Shown piece by piece: positions 1-12,911 of a stretch of 64,000 bases of DNA. Within the stretch, counting starts at the first letter, position 1. The number at the start of each line of letters is the position of its first letter. The position numbers and the translations under genes are program-made. The DNA lies in contig NW_003314324.1 in NCBI RefSeq assembly GCF_000143415.4, positions 1,017,277-1,081,276 of the forward strand, written 5' to 3'. Below the pieces are notes generated by a model, which saw only the letters and a program-made list of their open reading frames with translations, was not told the DNA's origin and did no database searches. This DNA comes from Selaginella moellendorffii. Its lineage: Eukaryota; Streptophyta; Lycopodiopsida; Selaginellales; Selaginellaceae.

Positions 1-239
1 GTGTGGTACTCGACAGATTAGCATGGAGCACATAAGTGGGAGAGATCGAGTGTGGGAGAGTGTAGGAGATGGAGCGCTCCAGTGTGAACACGAGTTGAGA
101 TTGAGAGTGAGAGAGTGAGATAGTGCGAGAAATCTAGCATGATTGAGAGATCGGGAAGGAAAGATGCCACCAAGGGTGAGTCCAAGGGTGATTGCTTCCA
201 CTTCTATTTTTTTTTCTTGCTTCTTTCTTGATTGCTTTT

Positions 240-1040
240 TCAAGGCTGGCCACCTTAGGCACTTTGGCTGCCCGAGGGGCCAAGGTTATTCAAATCTTGA
301 GCTTGGGGTGGGTTGCCCAAGCTTGACATTGGGCAGCTTGAGGTGGCCTGCCTTGACATCGGCCTTCCTCGATGCAGCTTGAGGTGGCCTGCCCAAGCTC
401 AATATTGGGCAGCCTCGAGCTTGGGCAGGCCACCTCAAGCTCAACATTGGGCAAGCCAATGCTTGGGCAGGCCACCTCAAGCTTGCATTGAGGTAGGCCT
501 GCCCAAGCTCAACATTGGGCAGCCTCGAGCTTGGGCAGGCCACCCCAAGCTCGACATTGGGCAGCCTCAAGTTTGGGCAAGCCACCTCAAACATTTTAGC
601 CGCCCAAGGGGTTGAGGTTATTTGACTAACCTTGGCCCCTTGGGCAGCCAAAGTGCTCGAGGTTGACTTGGGCTGGCCACCTCAAGCACTTTGGCTGCTC
701 GAATAACATTGGCCCCTCGGGCAACCAAAGTGCCCAAGCTCGAATTCGAGCTTGAGCGGGCCACCTCGGGCACTTTGGCCGCCCGAGGGGCTGAGATTAT
801 TTGAATAACCTCAACCCCTCGGGCAACCAAAGTGCCTGAGGTTGAGCTTGGGCCAGCCACCTCGTGCACTTTGGCTACCCGAGGGGCCGAGGTTATTCAA
901 ATAACCTCAGCCCCTTGAGCAGCCAAAGTGCTCGAGGTCGAGCTCAAGAAGGCCACCTCAGGCACTTTGGCCACCTGAGGGGCCCAGGTTATTTGAATAA
1001 CCTTGGCCCCCTGGGTAGCCAAAGTGCCTGAGGTGGAGTT
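240..1040. repeat. Array of long imperfect palindromes
   Basis: Two repeat types alternate. One is an inverted repeat of GCTTGAGGTGGCCTGCCCAA against its complement; for example, near-perfect 24-bp arms flank a short spacer at about 378-442. The other is an 80-90 bp palindrome reading CACTTTGGC..GAGGGG..GAGGTTATT and then its reverse complement, at about 582-672, 758-843, 857-935 and 954-1033, with a half copy near 250 and a collapsed copy near 690. Open frames across it in both strands are low-complexity artefacts. It sits directly upstream of a decayed Ty3 fragment, and no coding function is visible. Confidence 0.8.
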
Positions 1041-1261
1041 TGGGCCCACTTGATTTTTTTTTTCTCTTTGACTATTTGAATTTCTTATTATCTTTATTTA
1101 GTTTGACTAAAAAAAAAATTCTCTTGCAGAAAAGGAAAATTGTACCACATAAAAAGGTTGTTAGAGCTAAGAAGACATAAGAAGTTCATTTTGGCACTGA
1201 TGACGATATCACAATCAACATATCTATTAGCACATCAACAAAGACGCATTTACTTAAAGAT

Positions 1262-1500
1262 CCATTGCCTCTACCACCATCACCTCCACCACTGCCACCA
1301 TCACCTCCACCACTGCCATCACACCTCCACCACCCTCATCACCACCTCCACTACCCCCATCACCACCTCCACCACCACCACCACCGCCATCGCCACCACT
1401 GCCATTACCACCGCCACCACCATTGCCACTATTGCCTCTGCCCCAGCTGCCACCACCACCACCCCCACCATTACCATTGCCACCTCTACCTTTACTCCTC
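1262..1500. repeat. CCA/CAC microsatellite tract
   Basis: About 240 bp of imperfect CCA/CAC/CAT triplets, which give His/Pro/Thr-rich or Gly-rich open frames in every phase. These frames are composition artefacts, not genes. Confidence 0.85.
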
Positions 1501-1899
1501 ACTGGCCCACCACTAATATAAATCCCTGAAGTTGGGCAATCTAGTGGTGTTCACGATAGGGAATTTAAGGAATAGCTTGGAGTTGAAAGAATTGCAGACT
1601 TTTTCCACAATGTGGTGGACAAGCACTTCCAAGAGACTATTATGTGGACAAGGGAAAAAGTAGTTCACCAAACACTTGAGGTGCTCAAGTGGCTAGGCTC
1701 TTATGACTTGATCAAAGAAATTTCCCTTTGCTGTTTGCAGCAGACAAACCTTGTTCGCACAGCATCCAAATATATCAACCCAAACATATATAGCTTGTTC
1801 AAACAAAATGGCCTTGCAATGAATATCGGTATGTTTCTAGTCTCTTTTTGCAAGCCAGAAAGAATGGAGATCATTACCGTCACACTCGAGATTGTGAAT

Positions 1900-2510
1900 A
1901 GCTAGGATCTTATTTGGAGGAAGTCCAATTAAAGATCATGTTCAACATCAGTCACAAAAGGAGATTAAAATTTTATGCACAAATATCAATGAGATGTTAG
2001 AGAAAGGTGTTATTTGCAAGTCTTAAAATCTTTGGGTATGTGAACTATCTTGTGATAATCTTCATAGGAATATTCAATATTGTATTGACTATTATCTATT
2101 AAATGATGTGACTATCCTATATATGTACCTATTCCACACACTATCAATCTTTTAGATCATGTAAGGAGAAGTCATTTATTCATCAAGTTAGATCTTTCTT
2201 TTAGATACTAGCAAATGCTAATAGCAAAGGAGGATATTCTTAAAATTGTTTTTTATACACAATTTAGTATTTGTACGAGTTTTAGTGATGCCATTTAATT
2301 TGAAAATGCTTTAATGACTTTCTAGCATATGATGAATGAGGTTCTTTTTGATATGCTGAAAGTGACTGCTAACTTTATTAATGATGACATGATCCACTCA
2401 AAAGGGACATTTATGAAAAGTTGGTTTTAAGCTAAAGTGGTCAAAGTGTGATAAAGAGTGAAGATTGTTGAAGTAAGAGTGAAATATATTCTAGATGAAT
2501 TGATGTTAAA
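1900..2510 (+). pseudogene. Decayed Ty3/gypsy reverse-transcriptase fragment
   Basis: This stretch aligns by eye, collinearly, with the RT region of the degenerate Ty3 element at 10575-11150. Shared segments include the GAGATGTTAGA..AAGGTGTTATT, ATTGACTATTATC, TTAGATCTT.CTTTTAGATACT and TTTGTACGAGTTTTAGTGAT blocks. Every frame carries several stops, and no LTRs were found around it. It is a truncated, older copy of the same family. Confidence 0.75.
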
Positions 2511-2519
2511 TGAACCCTC

Positions 2520-4000
2520 TGATAGTACTCTGAAAGAAGGATAAAAGGGTCACTAGTTTATTCACATAAAGACTCTTCATTATTTATACAACTTCTTATT
2601 TCTTGAAAGAACTATCTATCAAGACCTTCCATTGTAATAGCACTAACAGAATATTATTAATGCTAAGGCCTTCACATAGAAAATAGAGCATACAAATTTA
2701 GAAGATGTCAACAACATTAATATATATGGCAAATCTCATCACATACCCAACAATAAATATTATGGCTATAACCATGTCTTTGCCTTTATTTTTGGGCAAC
2801 ACCAGTGTCTATCTCTATCAAAACAAGAGCATGTGGAGTTGAAACACATATAATTATAAATGGGAAAAGTGGTATTTTATAATATTGTGCTAATCAAAGA
2901 GTATTGTCAAGAGTGGTAAGGGCAACTGCATTCATAAGTGCTAATCACAATATGCTCAACTTAATGATATATTTAGCTTTGCATAAAGTAAAAGGTTTCA
3001 AAAGCAAATATCAAATTGCATACTTGACATAGACAGCCCCTAATAAAAATGATGCAATTGCTAAAATGCATCATTAGAGTTGTTAGCATGCCTAAATACA
3101 TACTTGAAGACTTCTAAAAGAAAACTTCAATTCACATAAATGGCTATATTTAAACTATTCTACCACTCTAGTGTTGTCCTTTAAGACATGTGGGAAATTC
3201 ATGCAAATACTGGGCATCATCCCAAGAATAATAAATGGCAATTATTATAAAGTGATAGAATTAATAATATACATTCCTAAGGAAGAAATTTGGCCAAACA
3301 TGAGGATTAATAATAGAAGCTAAACCATGTGTCATGAATACCACTATCAATTAAGCTTAAGTATTCAATTGCAACTATATAACATCAAATAACTACACCT
3401 ATTGTTACTCCAGAGTCAAAGGAAGAGAAGAGATTGCAAATGAGTATATTACTTTGCTACTAGATTTAAATTGAAAACACAAATCCAAACACTCCTTAAG
3501 GATAATCAAAGTTGCCCCCTCACTTCTATCAATGTCAATATATGAAATATAAAAATGTGTATATTTAATTAGCCCAAAAACCTTAACTTATATATAGGAG
3601 TGAGTGTTCTAAATTGAAATCAATCTAATAGCTATCAAAATTCTATTACACTAATAAATACACATAATTTACCTTATTATTAGTTCTCTCAATAAAATAA
3701 AATAAAGAAAAAATACTATTGTGAGTATAATCTACATATTCCAATTTAGCTATAATACTAAAGAGAATGAATAAAACAAGAAAGAAAATATAAGAAGGAA
3801 CATAAAGATAAAAAATACAATGAGGAAAAACTTAAACCAATCCTAGGTTATATACTTATAAATTATAGCCATTGCTAATTATAAAATTATAGACAACATC
3901 TACTATGGGGTAGCCACGTAAGTGCTGGTTCTCCTAGTCTTTTCGAATTCCATGCTTGCCTATTACAACAAGAATAATGAATTTGGACAAGCTATATAAC
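2520..4000. other. AT-rich intergenic sequence
   Basis: No open frame of note, RNA gene or clear repeat structure was seen between the Ty3 fragment and the 3' end of the valyl-tRNA synthetase gene. Confidence 0.6.
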
Positions 4001-4202
4001 TGTTTAATTTGGTGCCCAGCAGAGATCTGCAACCTGGAACTCTGTGCTTATGTAAGTGGAGATCACCACTAAAAGTGGCATCGGCCCAAGAAGCTCGACC
4101 TGGTGAAGAAGTAGAAAGCTTTCCTTCCTGGAGTCCACCGGCAATTCCTTCTTCGAGACCATGGCGTTGTTGATCAAAACAAGCTTGACGTCGGCCATAA
4201 GA

Positions 4203-7200
4203 CTAAGATGGTTGAGGAGATTTTACCTTTGAGCACTCAACGGCCTCAAGCGCAAGCTTCCACTGCTTGTCCACAAGCTTCCACCGCGCCACGTCCTTGA
4301 TGTCACAGCGTCCCACAACTTGCTCAAAGAACAGACCCTTAGGAAGCTCGTAAGGTAGCTTTTCCATTAGACTGCGGATGGTTGCATCCCTGTTCTGCAT
4401 CTCTTCTTGCAACCTGGTTACCTTTGCCTCAAAGGCACCTCGTGCGGCGTTGTTGTTGTTTACCGCCATCTTCTCTGCAAGAGCTTCCACTTTCCTGTCA
4501 AAAACACAGTGTCATAATCAAGTTGTGGAGTTCACGCGAGTGTATCACCTGCGATCGTCTTCCTGTTGCGTGACGAGCTTGTCCAGCTCACGACGGACAA
4601 TTGATAAGCCTTCAAACACGAGGCAGACAGACAGTTTCCCATCGATAACACTTATGCCACAGGCGGGAGGAACTTCAAAGATTCTTTTCACAACCTGCAA
4701 ATCACAGTGAGAACACCGACCAGAAAACAGGAGCTTACTTGCCTTCACAGAAGAAAGCTTCGCCAGCGTTAAAACTTCCAAAACTTTGGAGTTGAAGAGC
4801 CCCGCCCGGTCCTCGTCTTCAGTAACAAGGTAACACTCTGGCCTGGCATCCGCATAGCGCGTCAAGAATACAATGGGCTACAAAGGACGACGAATGCAAA
4901 CCTTTGCCTTGGCTTCAGCTCTGCAGCTGCATGAAGACTCCGTGCTGTCTTTACGACGGAGCTTATAAGCTCCATCTCCTTCTCAACTTCGTGATTGCTC
5001 CACCCCTGAAGACAAAGGAAAAGAACAACGTTAGGTAGTGTCAAAAGAATCATGGTTTTTACCGGCTTCTCTGTGGGATAGCTTGCGGTCATAATCGAAG
5101 ACCGCTCTTCACTCTTTTTCTTGTGAGGTAGCCTCTGCCACAGCTCTTCGGTAATGAACGGCATAAACGGGTGCAGCATGCGTAATCCCGAATCCAGACA
5201 AATATATAGAGTGGACCTCGTAGCAGCTTTACCATCCTCCCCCAGCTCCTCGGAAGATAGAAGCGGCTTCACTAGCTCGATAAAGACGTCGCACAGAGAG
5301 TATTGCCACCACGAATAAACTGCGCTTGAGGCTCCAGATAAATCATATCTAGCAAAACTCTTGTTGATCTTGCAGACTATGTCGTTCAAGGAGGACAAAA
5401 TCCATTTGCAGGACCAGGGAAGCGAGGATATGTCGAGATCTTCCTCTGGCTCAAAGCCGTCATGAAAGTTGAGTCTCACAAAACGGACAGCATTCCACAA
5501 CTTGTTGCACCACTGGCGGTAGCCAAGAAACCGCTGGATGTTCAAGTTCATGTTCTCGGCCTGCAAAACAGGATGGCGTCAAACAACAAGATGCAAGAAA
5601 ACCATACCTGTGCTGTATAGGCGATAAGTCCAAACCGCAGAGCGTCGACTCCACACTCGGGGATCCCTCGAGGAAAATCTTTGTGGAGCCCCTCAGTGGC
5701 TTGTTTGAGCTCTGACGGTTGCAGGTTGAGCAGAGCTAACTTGGCCACTAAATCATCCAAAGATATCCCGGATATCACGTCAAGAGGATCAATCACGTTT
5801 CCCAGGGACTTGGACATCTTGCGCTTGTGAGCATCCCTCACCATCCCGTGCAGCAAAACCTGCATACCAACGTTTCCCATTTGTCCAACGAAAACTGCTA
5901 AAACATACCGTTTTGAAAGGAAGCTGGCCGGTCAGCTGTGTCCCCAGCATCACCATCCGCGCCACCCAGAAAAACAATATATCATGTCCCGTCTCCAAAA
6001 CTGTTGTGGGATAAAAGGCAGCGTAGTCGGCTGTAGAATCAGGCCATCCAAGCGAGGAGAATGGGAAAAGTCCCGATGAAAACCACGTATCAAGAACATC
6101 GGGGTCATGCTGCAACTTGAACGTAGCACCCGGAAATCTTTGCTTGATCTCTGCATCTGCAGCCTGTTCGGAGTCTGCAACCGCCCAGTGATCATCGTAG
6201 ATTCCAAACGTCTGATCTTCGTTCGCGTCCAATACGGCATACCAGGCGGGTATCCTGTGTCCCCACCAAAGCTGGCGAGATACACACCAGTCTTCAATAT
6301 TTTCCAGCCACCTTCACAACAAAACATGACAAATAAGAACGCGCAAAAAGAGAAGGAACTTGCCTGAACCAGATGTCTGCAAAAGACGACGGAACAATCT
6401 GAAGCTCGTTGTTTCTCAAGGCCTCACAGGCTCGCGCAGCCATTTCCTTGCAATCCACGTACCACTGAGGCTTCATCATCGGCTCCAGCACATCGCTTGA
6501 CCTTGAACAAATGGCAAGAGGCTTCTTGTGAGGAAACTTCCCTCGGAAAAGTTTCTGGAGTTACCAATCCTTAGAGTTCATTAAAGTTACCAAAACCAAG
6601 CTTTCTTTTACCTTGCGTTCTAAAGCTTCCAAAACTCGTTCCCGAGCAATGTAGCGCTTGAGGCCCTCAAATTCATGGCCGCCATTCTCGTTGATCCTTC
6701 CATCGTCCGTGAGGATGTTGATAAACTCAAGACCGTGCCTCTTTCCTCTTTCGAAATCCTTTTCATCGTGTGCCGGAGTAATCTGCAAAAAGAGAATGGC
6801 ATCACGTAGTATAAGAAAGAAAAAACCACATACCTTTACAGCTCCAGTACCTTCATTTATCTTCACTGTCGAGTCCTTTATGACGGGAATCCTTCTCCCG
6901 TTGAACGGATGAACGAGGAACTTCCCGTGAAGATGTGCAAATCTCGGATCGTCTGGGTGAACAGCAACAGCGGTGTCTCCAAACATGGTTTCCGGTCGCG
7001 TGGTGGCAACCACAATCTCTTCAGAGCTGCCCTCCACCGGATACGCAAAATGAAACATCCAACCAAATGGGACTTTCTTGTCATAGCCGGGTACCGACAG
7101 CGATGTAGCCTCAACGTCTCCTGTGTGCTCAACTTCAATGTCCGAGATGGCAGTCTTGAGAGAGCAGTCCCACTTGACCATGCGGTTGGCCCTAAGACAA

Positions 7201-8004
7201 GAAAAACGTAGTCAATCACTCACGTTGATGTACACATACCTGTAAATCAGTCCCGCTTTATATAACCGCACAAAAGCTTCAGTTACAGCGCGTGACCTCT
7301 GCAGATCCATTGTGAAGCACTGTCCGGAAGAACAATTAATTGCGAGATGGTAAAAAAGGGAGGGGAAAAAAAGCTTGTAAACCTCTCGAGACCAATCTAG
7401 CGATGCTCCCATTGTCCGGAGTTGAGAACAAATGGCTCCTCCATACTCTGTCTTCCACTCCCAAACTTTCTCGACAAACGCATCTCTCCCGAGATCATGC
7501 CGGGTAAGATTCTGCGTGGATGCGAGCTTCTTCTCGACCACCACCTGCGTAGCAATCCCTGCATGATCGACTCCAGGCAACCACAAAGTCACGCGGCCGC
7601 TCATTCGGGAATGCCGGACAAGAGCATCCTAAATCACACACCAACACAAGAGTTACAAAAAATCGATGTTACACCAAAACCGGCTATACCTGCACAGACA
7701 CGGTAAGAGCATGGCCGAGGTGCAAATGCCCCGTCACGTTTGGTGGTGGCAACACCTTCGCCACGAAGAAGGATGAGAGTTCACTACGAAGTAAAAACGT
7801 TTACATTTCTTCTACCATAACGAATTTTGGTTCAGTACTGGCCGCATCCGCTCCAAAGAATCCACACGCCTCCCACCAAGAATACCAGCTAAAGAAGAAG
7901 CGGATGAGATTGCTAAATGACCGAGACACTTACCCAGCCTGAACGTCCGCAGGATTGTAGCCCGGCTCCATTGTTGGATCCAGGCGCTTTTTTTCCGCCG
8001 CCAT
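4203..8004 (-). CDS. Valyl-tRNA synthetase (class I), 15 exons
   Basis: Charges tRNA-Val with valine, using ATP, for cytosolic and/or organellar translation. Exons on the minus strand: 8004-7934, 7888-7839, 7783-7690, 7628-7383, 7319-7240, 7191-6834, 6782-6612, 6554-6364, 6312-5909, 5859-5608, 5560-5063, 5005-4902, 4842-4743, 4694-4549, 4494-4203; total 3057 nt, 1018 residues. The class I HIGH motif appears as GHLHLGHA in exon 3 and KMSKS ([14 protein letters not shown]) in exon 10. [12 protein letters not shown] marks the editing (CP1) domain, [17 protein letters not shown] the catalytic core and [12 protein letters not shown] the anticodon-binding domain. Intron 8 uses a GC donor (CAG/GCAAGT), and intron 13 may also. 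The ATG lies in [18 protein letters not shown], and no transit peptide is evident. The last exon (after about residue 920) is a charged coiled-coil-like tail unlike the usual family end, so the exact 3' end is less certain. Confidence 0.93.
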
Positions 8005-8079
8005 TACCCAAAAGGGTATCGATTGATTCCAATGCGGCTGCTGCTGGTGGACGCGAAAGTCGCACGGCGCCACCCCACA

Positions 8080-8117
8080 CAAAGAACCCTAATTTCAGGG
8101 TTTTAGGGTTTGTTGGA
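8080..8117 (-). promoter_or_regulatory. Telo-box pair upstream of valyl-tRNA synthetase
   Basis: AACCCTAA and TTAGGGTT copies lie about 80-110 bp upstream of the start codon. Telo-boxes (AAACCCTAA) are known in plant promoters of translation genes, which fits this gene. Confidence 0.6.
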
Positions 8118-8531
8118 GTGTAATTTTATTTTTCCTTTATTTTTTTAAAAACAACCTACACTAAAGCCATGGCATTGGAAGCCTCGTGGAACTCCCAGGA
8201 TTTCTCTAGTATCTTGGCAATAAATAAGCTGTAATGATCAATTAAATCAATGGAGTTATGTGATTTTCTATTACCTTGGCTCCTTTGTTTTCAGCAAATG
8301 CCCTTTGAAACTTGTCATTTTTCTAATAGTATTTCTCAATTAAAATATCACTAATATTTTCATACATTATTGTCTTTTACAAGTGACTAGCATTGATATA
8401 TTAAATTTTTAAATTCTGAATTAAGAAATATATCAAGATAAATATATACTTTAACATTTTTTGGTTGAGAAATAAATCACTATCATAAACTGAATCAAGG
8501 TGAAAAAAAATTACTTTGATATATTGGTTCG
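8118..8531. other. AT-rich spacer
   Basis: Spacer between the valyl-tRNA synthetase promoter and the Ty3 element at 8532. No feature was seen. Confidence 0.5.
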
Positions 8532-8703
8532 TGAGGGCCAAGTGTACAGCTACAATGCCCTATACTAATATTAGCATAGTGGGATTTTGGTAGCCGTCGG
8601 ATTGGTTTTAATCCGGACCACTCGCTTCTATATATAAACTAAAGTTTTTGGGTTAATTGATATGCACATTTTTTGTATTCCCTTTTCATATTCCAAACAC
8701 TCA
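8532..8703 (+). repeat. 5' LTR of the Ty3 element
   Basis: Aligned end to end with 12912-13083. It carries a TATATATAAACT promoter-like stretch near 8630, which is TGTATATAAGCT in the 3' copy. Confidence 0.88.
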
Positions 8704-8999
8704 CATTGGTGGAGGTGAAGGGCACCTTTGATTGTCCCTGAGGAGTGCTTAGATTTGGGAATTTGGTTTAAATGTAGCTTTTGCATCGTTTAAATCTAGC
8801 TTTTTCCATTTCCTTTCTTTTGTTATTTCTTTTTAGGATTTTGGTTTAAATCTAGCTTTTTGCATTGTCTAAATTTACCATTTCTTTCTAGCTTTTTGTC
8901 ATTTCTCTTTTTTTGCTCTTTCTTTATTCGTCTTCATGGTAGATCAGCAATCTCCTCCTTTGACTTAGGAGTAGCAGTTGGTACAATTGCTTGATGCTA

Positions 9000-9760
9000 T
9001 GTGCTTGCAATTGAACAATCAAACTTAGTTGATGGCGGTGTTCATGGCATGTGGTATAACTCTTCATACTCTTGGTGCGAATCTTCACATTCGGCTGGAG
9101 TTCTTTTGCATGAATCCTGGGGATGATGTGTACCATTGGTTCAATCACTTCATAGTGATTGCCATATATCATTTTTGGGATGATGCTCGACGTTTGTATG
9201 AGTTTCCCACGTGTCTCCAAGGGATGGTGTTGTAGTGGTACAATAGTTTGTGCGTAGCCACTCGTGGGGATTGGAGTGTTCTCCTGGACGTTTTTAAACG
9301 TGTCTTCGGACATGCCGACAACTGTGATGATGCCTTCCAACAATTGCATCATCTTCGCTAAGGGCCATCTGAGTCAATGATACAATTTGGCGTTCGTTTC
9401 CAAAATCTTTTGCTTCGTGCAGAGCCAAATATGTTGGAGCGGATCAAGTTAGGAATGTTGTGGCCAATACTTCATCACGATCTTGTCAGACTTGTGCATG
9501 CACTTACTCCCGCCACCCTTGACGATGCTCTTCGCTTGGCACAACATTATGAGATATCGCCTCTTCCACTTCTTACTGCACGTCCTTCAGCTTTCACTTC
9601 TTATGGGTGATGGTCTTGTTCCAATAGAGGTTGATGCTATTGCTGCTTAAGTCCAAGAACAAGGGCGAGGACGTGGTCGTGGCTGTGATGTTCGATATTA
9701 GGCGTGTGATGAAGTTGGTCATATTTATAGGTATTGTCGGCGTTTTCCGGATTGGTGACT
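9000..9760 (+). pseudogene. gag remnant with CCHC-like knuckle
   Basis: Translations show a Ty3 gag-like stretch (FFCMNPGDDVYHWFNHF, then a YEFPTCLQG block, then LRLAQHYE) broken by in-frame stops near 9235 and 9360. Around 9703-9750 a CDEVGHIYRYCRR string is a decayed C-X-C-H-C nucleic-acid-binding knuckle. Confidence 0.6.
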
Positions 9761-9899
9761 TCCATTTCCTAGGTGGAGACCTTAGTGTTAGCAATGTCCT
9801 GTTAGTGCTGCTGCAGTGGAAGGTTTGGACACTGAGATGCATCCGGGAAATGAGGAGTTGCGCAAGTAATGGAGGGACCTTGCGCGAATAAGCCAATGA

Positions 9900-11220
9900 C
9901 CCCTCCATCTTTCTTTCGGGAGTATCATCAAGGGGTTCACTCGGCATCGGTTCATCCAGTGTTTACTTTCCAAGTTCGTTTACATAACAAGAGGTCTTCT
10001 ATTCTCTCCGTGTTGGTTGATATAGGTTCAAGTTTATCTTCTATTGCTCAACTTATTGCCACTTGTGTCGTGTGACGGAACCAATTTTCATTCTTTATGG
10101 CAATAGCAATACACATGCATGTGCACAGGATGAGGTAGACCTAGTTGTGCATATGGGTGATCTCGAGCTTGAGTTGCAGTTATTGCGAGTGGTGCCTAAT
10201 TAAGCTTTTGACCTCATTCTTGGTATAGATTAGTTGCAGCACAATCATGCCAAATGTGATTTTGAGGCTTCTCCCCCTTGTCTCATACTTCCTTATGTTT
10301 CATCCATTTCTTTCACTTCCGTACTTTTTTGTCCCTTTACTTTTACCTCTGCTTCCATTACTTTTGTTCCCCCACTATTTCCTCCTATATTTCTGTCTTG
10401 TTCTGCTTTTCCCTTTTCCGATCCCTCCGACGATCTTTGTGTTGCAGCAGTTGACTAACTCATGAAGGAGTATTCTGATTTATTTGAATTTGACTAATCA
10501 TCTGGGGCCAAGATTGCCACACGTCATCCGATTCCAACCGGGGATGCTCGTCCAATCAATGTTCCTGTTCGTCATTAGTCACCCAAGGAAATCAAGATTT
10601 TACATGCAAATGTCAAGAAGATGTTAGACAAGGGTGTTATTCAGAAGTCGCGGAGTCCTTGGGCATGTGAACCTCATCTTGTGACGAAGCCTAATGGGAG
10701 TATTCATTTCTACATTGACTATTATCCGTTAAATGAAGTGATGATCCCAGATGTGTACCCTCTTCCTCACACTATTGATCTCTTGGATCGTCTGAGGCGA
10801 AGTCGTTGGTTCACCAAGCTAGATCTTACTTCTAGATACTGGCAAATACCCATGGCCGAAGAAGATATTCCTAAGATTGCTTTTTGTACACCATTTGGTT
10901 TGTACGAGTTTTTAGTGATACCGTTTAGTTTGAATAATGTTCCAACAACTTTCCAGTGGATGATGGATGAGGTTATTTGCGATATGCCGAAGGTGACTGC
11001 TAACTTCATTGATGATGTCTTGATCCACTCGAAGGGGATGTGGAAGGAGCACGTTCGTGATGTTTGTAAAGTGTTGAATCAACTACGCAACGTTGGTTTA
11101 AAGTTGAAATGGTCGAAGTGCATGTTTGGGTCTAAGGACACACTTATCTTGGGTACCATATTTCTCAAAAGGATTTGCAAGTTGATCCTGACAAACTTAT
11201 GGCTATTCTAAAGTTCCTTA
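9900..11220 (+). pseudogene. Protease and reverse transcriptase remnant
   Basis: LVDIGSSLSSIAQ near 10000-10060 is a degenerate retroviral-type aspartic protease site (normally DTGAT/S). From about 10560 the RT reads KGVIQKSRSPWA, TKLDLTSRYWQIPMAEED and TANFIDDVLIHSKG, with the FIDD catalytic box at about 11005. The open RT segment is 10621-11211, ending by frameshift. Confidence 0.8.
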
Positions 11221-11349
11221 CTTCAAAGTGTGTGAATGATGTGCAGTGCTTCCTTGGCAAGGTGTAGTATCTCGGTCATTTTGTGGATCATCTTTCTGAT
11301 TGCACTACACCATTGTGAGCATTGTTGAAGTCATTAATGTCATCTTTCA

Positions 11350-12780
11350 TCTAGTCTCCGGATTGTGAGTGGGCGTTCGTGGATCTCAAAGAGTTATTGA
11401 TGACTCCTCTGGTTTTGGCATATCCTGACTACACTCGATCTTTTATTTTGCGTGTGGATGCTTCTGACATTGGTCTTGGAGGTGTGTTGATGCAAGAGAG
11501 CTCGAGTGTGTCTGGTTAGTGCCATCCCATTGCGTATATAAGCCATACATTACAGCCAGCGGAGATGAATTACTCCACGACAGAGAAGGAGTGTTTAGCA
11601 GCAGTCTAGGGTTTCTACTTCATGCATATCTACATGGTTCTCGGACGCTACTTGAAGGTGACCATGTTGTTGTTACTTCATTATAGAAGCGGAAGAACCT
11701 GATTGGTTGTACTGCTCGATGGGCTTTGAAGCTCTAGATATATGATTTTGATGTTGTTCATCGCCCAGAGAGTTCTATGGCTGATGTTGATGCCCTTTCT
11801 TGAGCTCCTCTTCCTTCTCCACTCTCTTCTCATGTTTTTGACAAGCCTGTTATTCCAGTATCTGTGAATTTTCTAGACAAGGATTCTATATCATTGGCAA
11901 TTGTTGTACTTGATGTTCAATGTCCACAAGGCACAGAGCAAGATCTCCCTTCTCTTGATGAGGTTTGCAAGGCTCAAAAGATTGAGCCGTGGATTCGAAA
12001 GCTTTGAGATGGGTTTGAGAATCCTGCATCACTTGCTGTTGGGTGGAAGTTGGTGCTCTTGCTAGTGCCTTTGGAACTACTGTTGGATACTTCCTCCTCA
12101 ATCAATTGGTGTTCCAGCATTTTTGTCCAGAGCGGATTCTTTCGGATAATGGTCCCATATTTATGGCTGAGGCATTTCATGTTTTAACGTCTCGGTTGGG
12201 GAAACACCACACTTTCACGAGTGCTTATCATCCACAATCAAATGGTCTGGTGGAACGGCTCGTTCGGACATTCAAAGGGATGATTACAAAGTATGTGAAC
12301 TTTCAGCATTTGGATTGAGATGGTTATTTGCCATCTGTTCGGTATGCATATGTCACAGGAGTGCAAAGTTCTATTGGTGCTTCACTATATAAACTCATGA
12401 TCCAATATTACCAACAAAGCTGGGTTTACCTTTGCGATTGCCACAAGCTGCAAATGCTAAGTCGTGGGATTAGTATTTGACAAGCATTCTTCCACTTGTC
12501 TGAGTAGAGTCTGCTAAACATTTAGGCCGTGTATAAGTGGAACAACAACGGCACTACAACTCCCATCATTGTCCACCTGTGAAGGACAAAGTAGATGATT
12601 TAGTGTTAGTCAATTTTCCCCATTTTACAGCACGTGGTTTATCTAAGGGGCTCTTTGCACAGTGGAAAGGACCGTATCAGGTGTTGTGGCAAGTTGGACC
12701 GCAAGTTTATGAGGTTCGGCATGACGTCCAGTAGGCTAATCCTCCAGAGATTGTGCATGTGCAGCAGTTAAAATATTTCA
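11350..12780 (+). pseudogene. RNase H and integrase remnant
   Basis: The RNase H region around 11400-11800 shows the LRVDASDIGLGGVLMQ and MNYSTTEKECLAA blocks with several stops. The integrase keeps ILSDNGPIF, SAYHPQSNGLVERLVRTFK and a GPYQVLWQVGPQVYEV C-terminal block at 12640-12734. The zinc-binding HHCC domain and the first catalytic aspartate are missing, consistent with an internal deletion near 12000-12040. Confidence 0.75.
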
Positions 12781-12911
12781 TACAAAGGGATTATGAGCAA
12801 TTAATACCATCTACAGATCTATCGATGCCTTCTCCTAACGTTCCTTTAGATCCCAACCATTTACAAGAGAACCCTAATGGTCTTTCATTATTCCGAAAGG
12901 AGGGGATGATG

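Noticed and set aside
1140-1529. His/Thr/Pro- and Gly-rich ORFs
   Set aside because: CCA microsatellite translated in several frames on both strands.
4004-4198. ORF after the valyl-tRNA synthetase stop as an extra exon
   Set aside because: The gap would need a 24-43 bp intron, and the sequence does not resemble the synthetase family.
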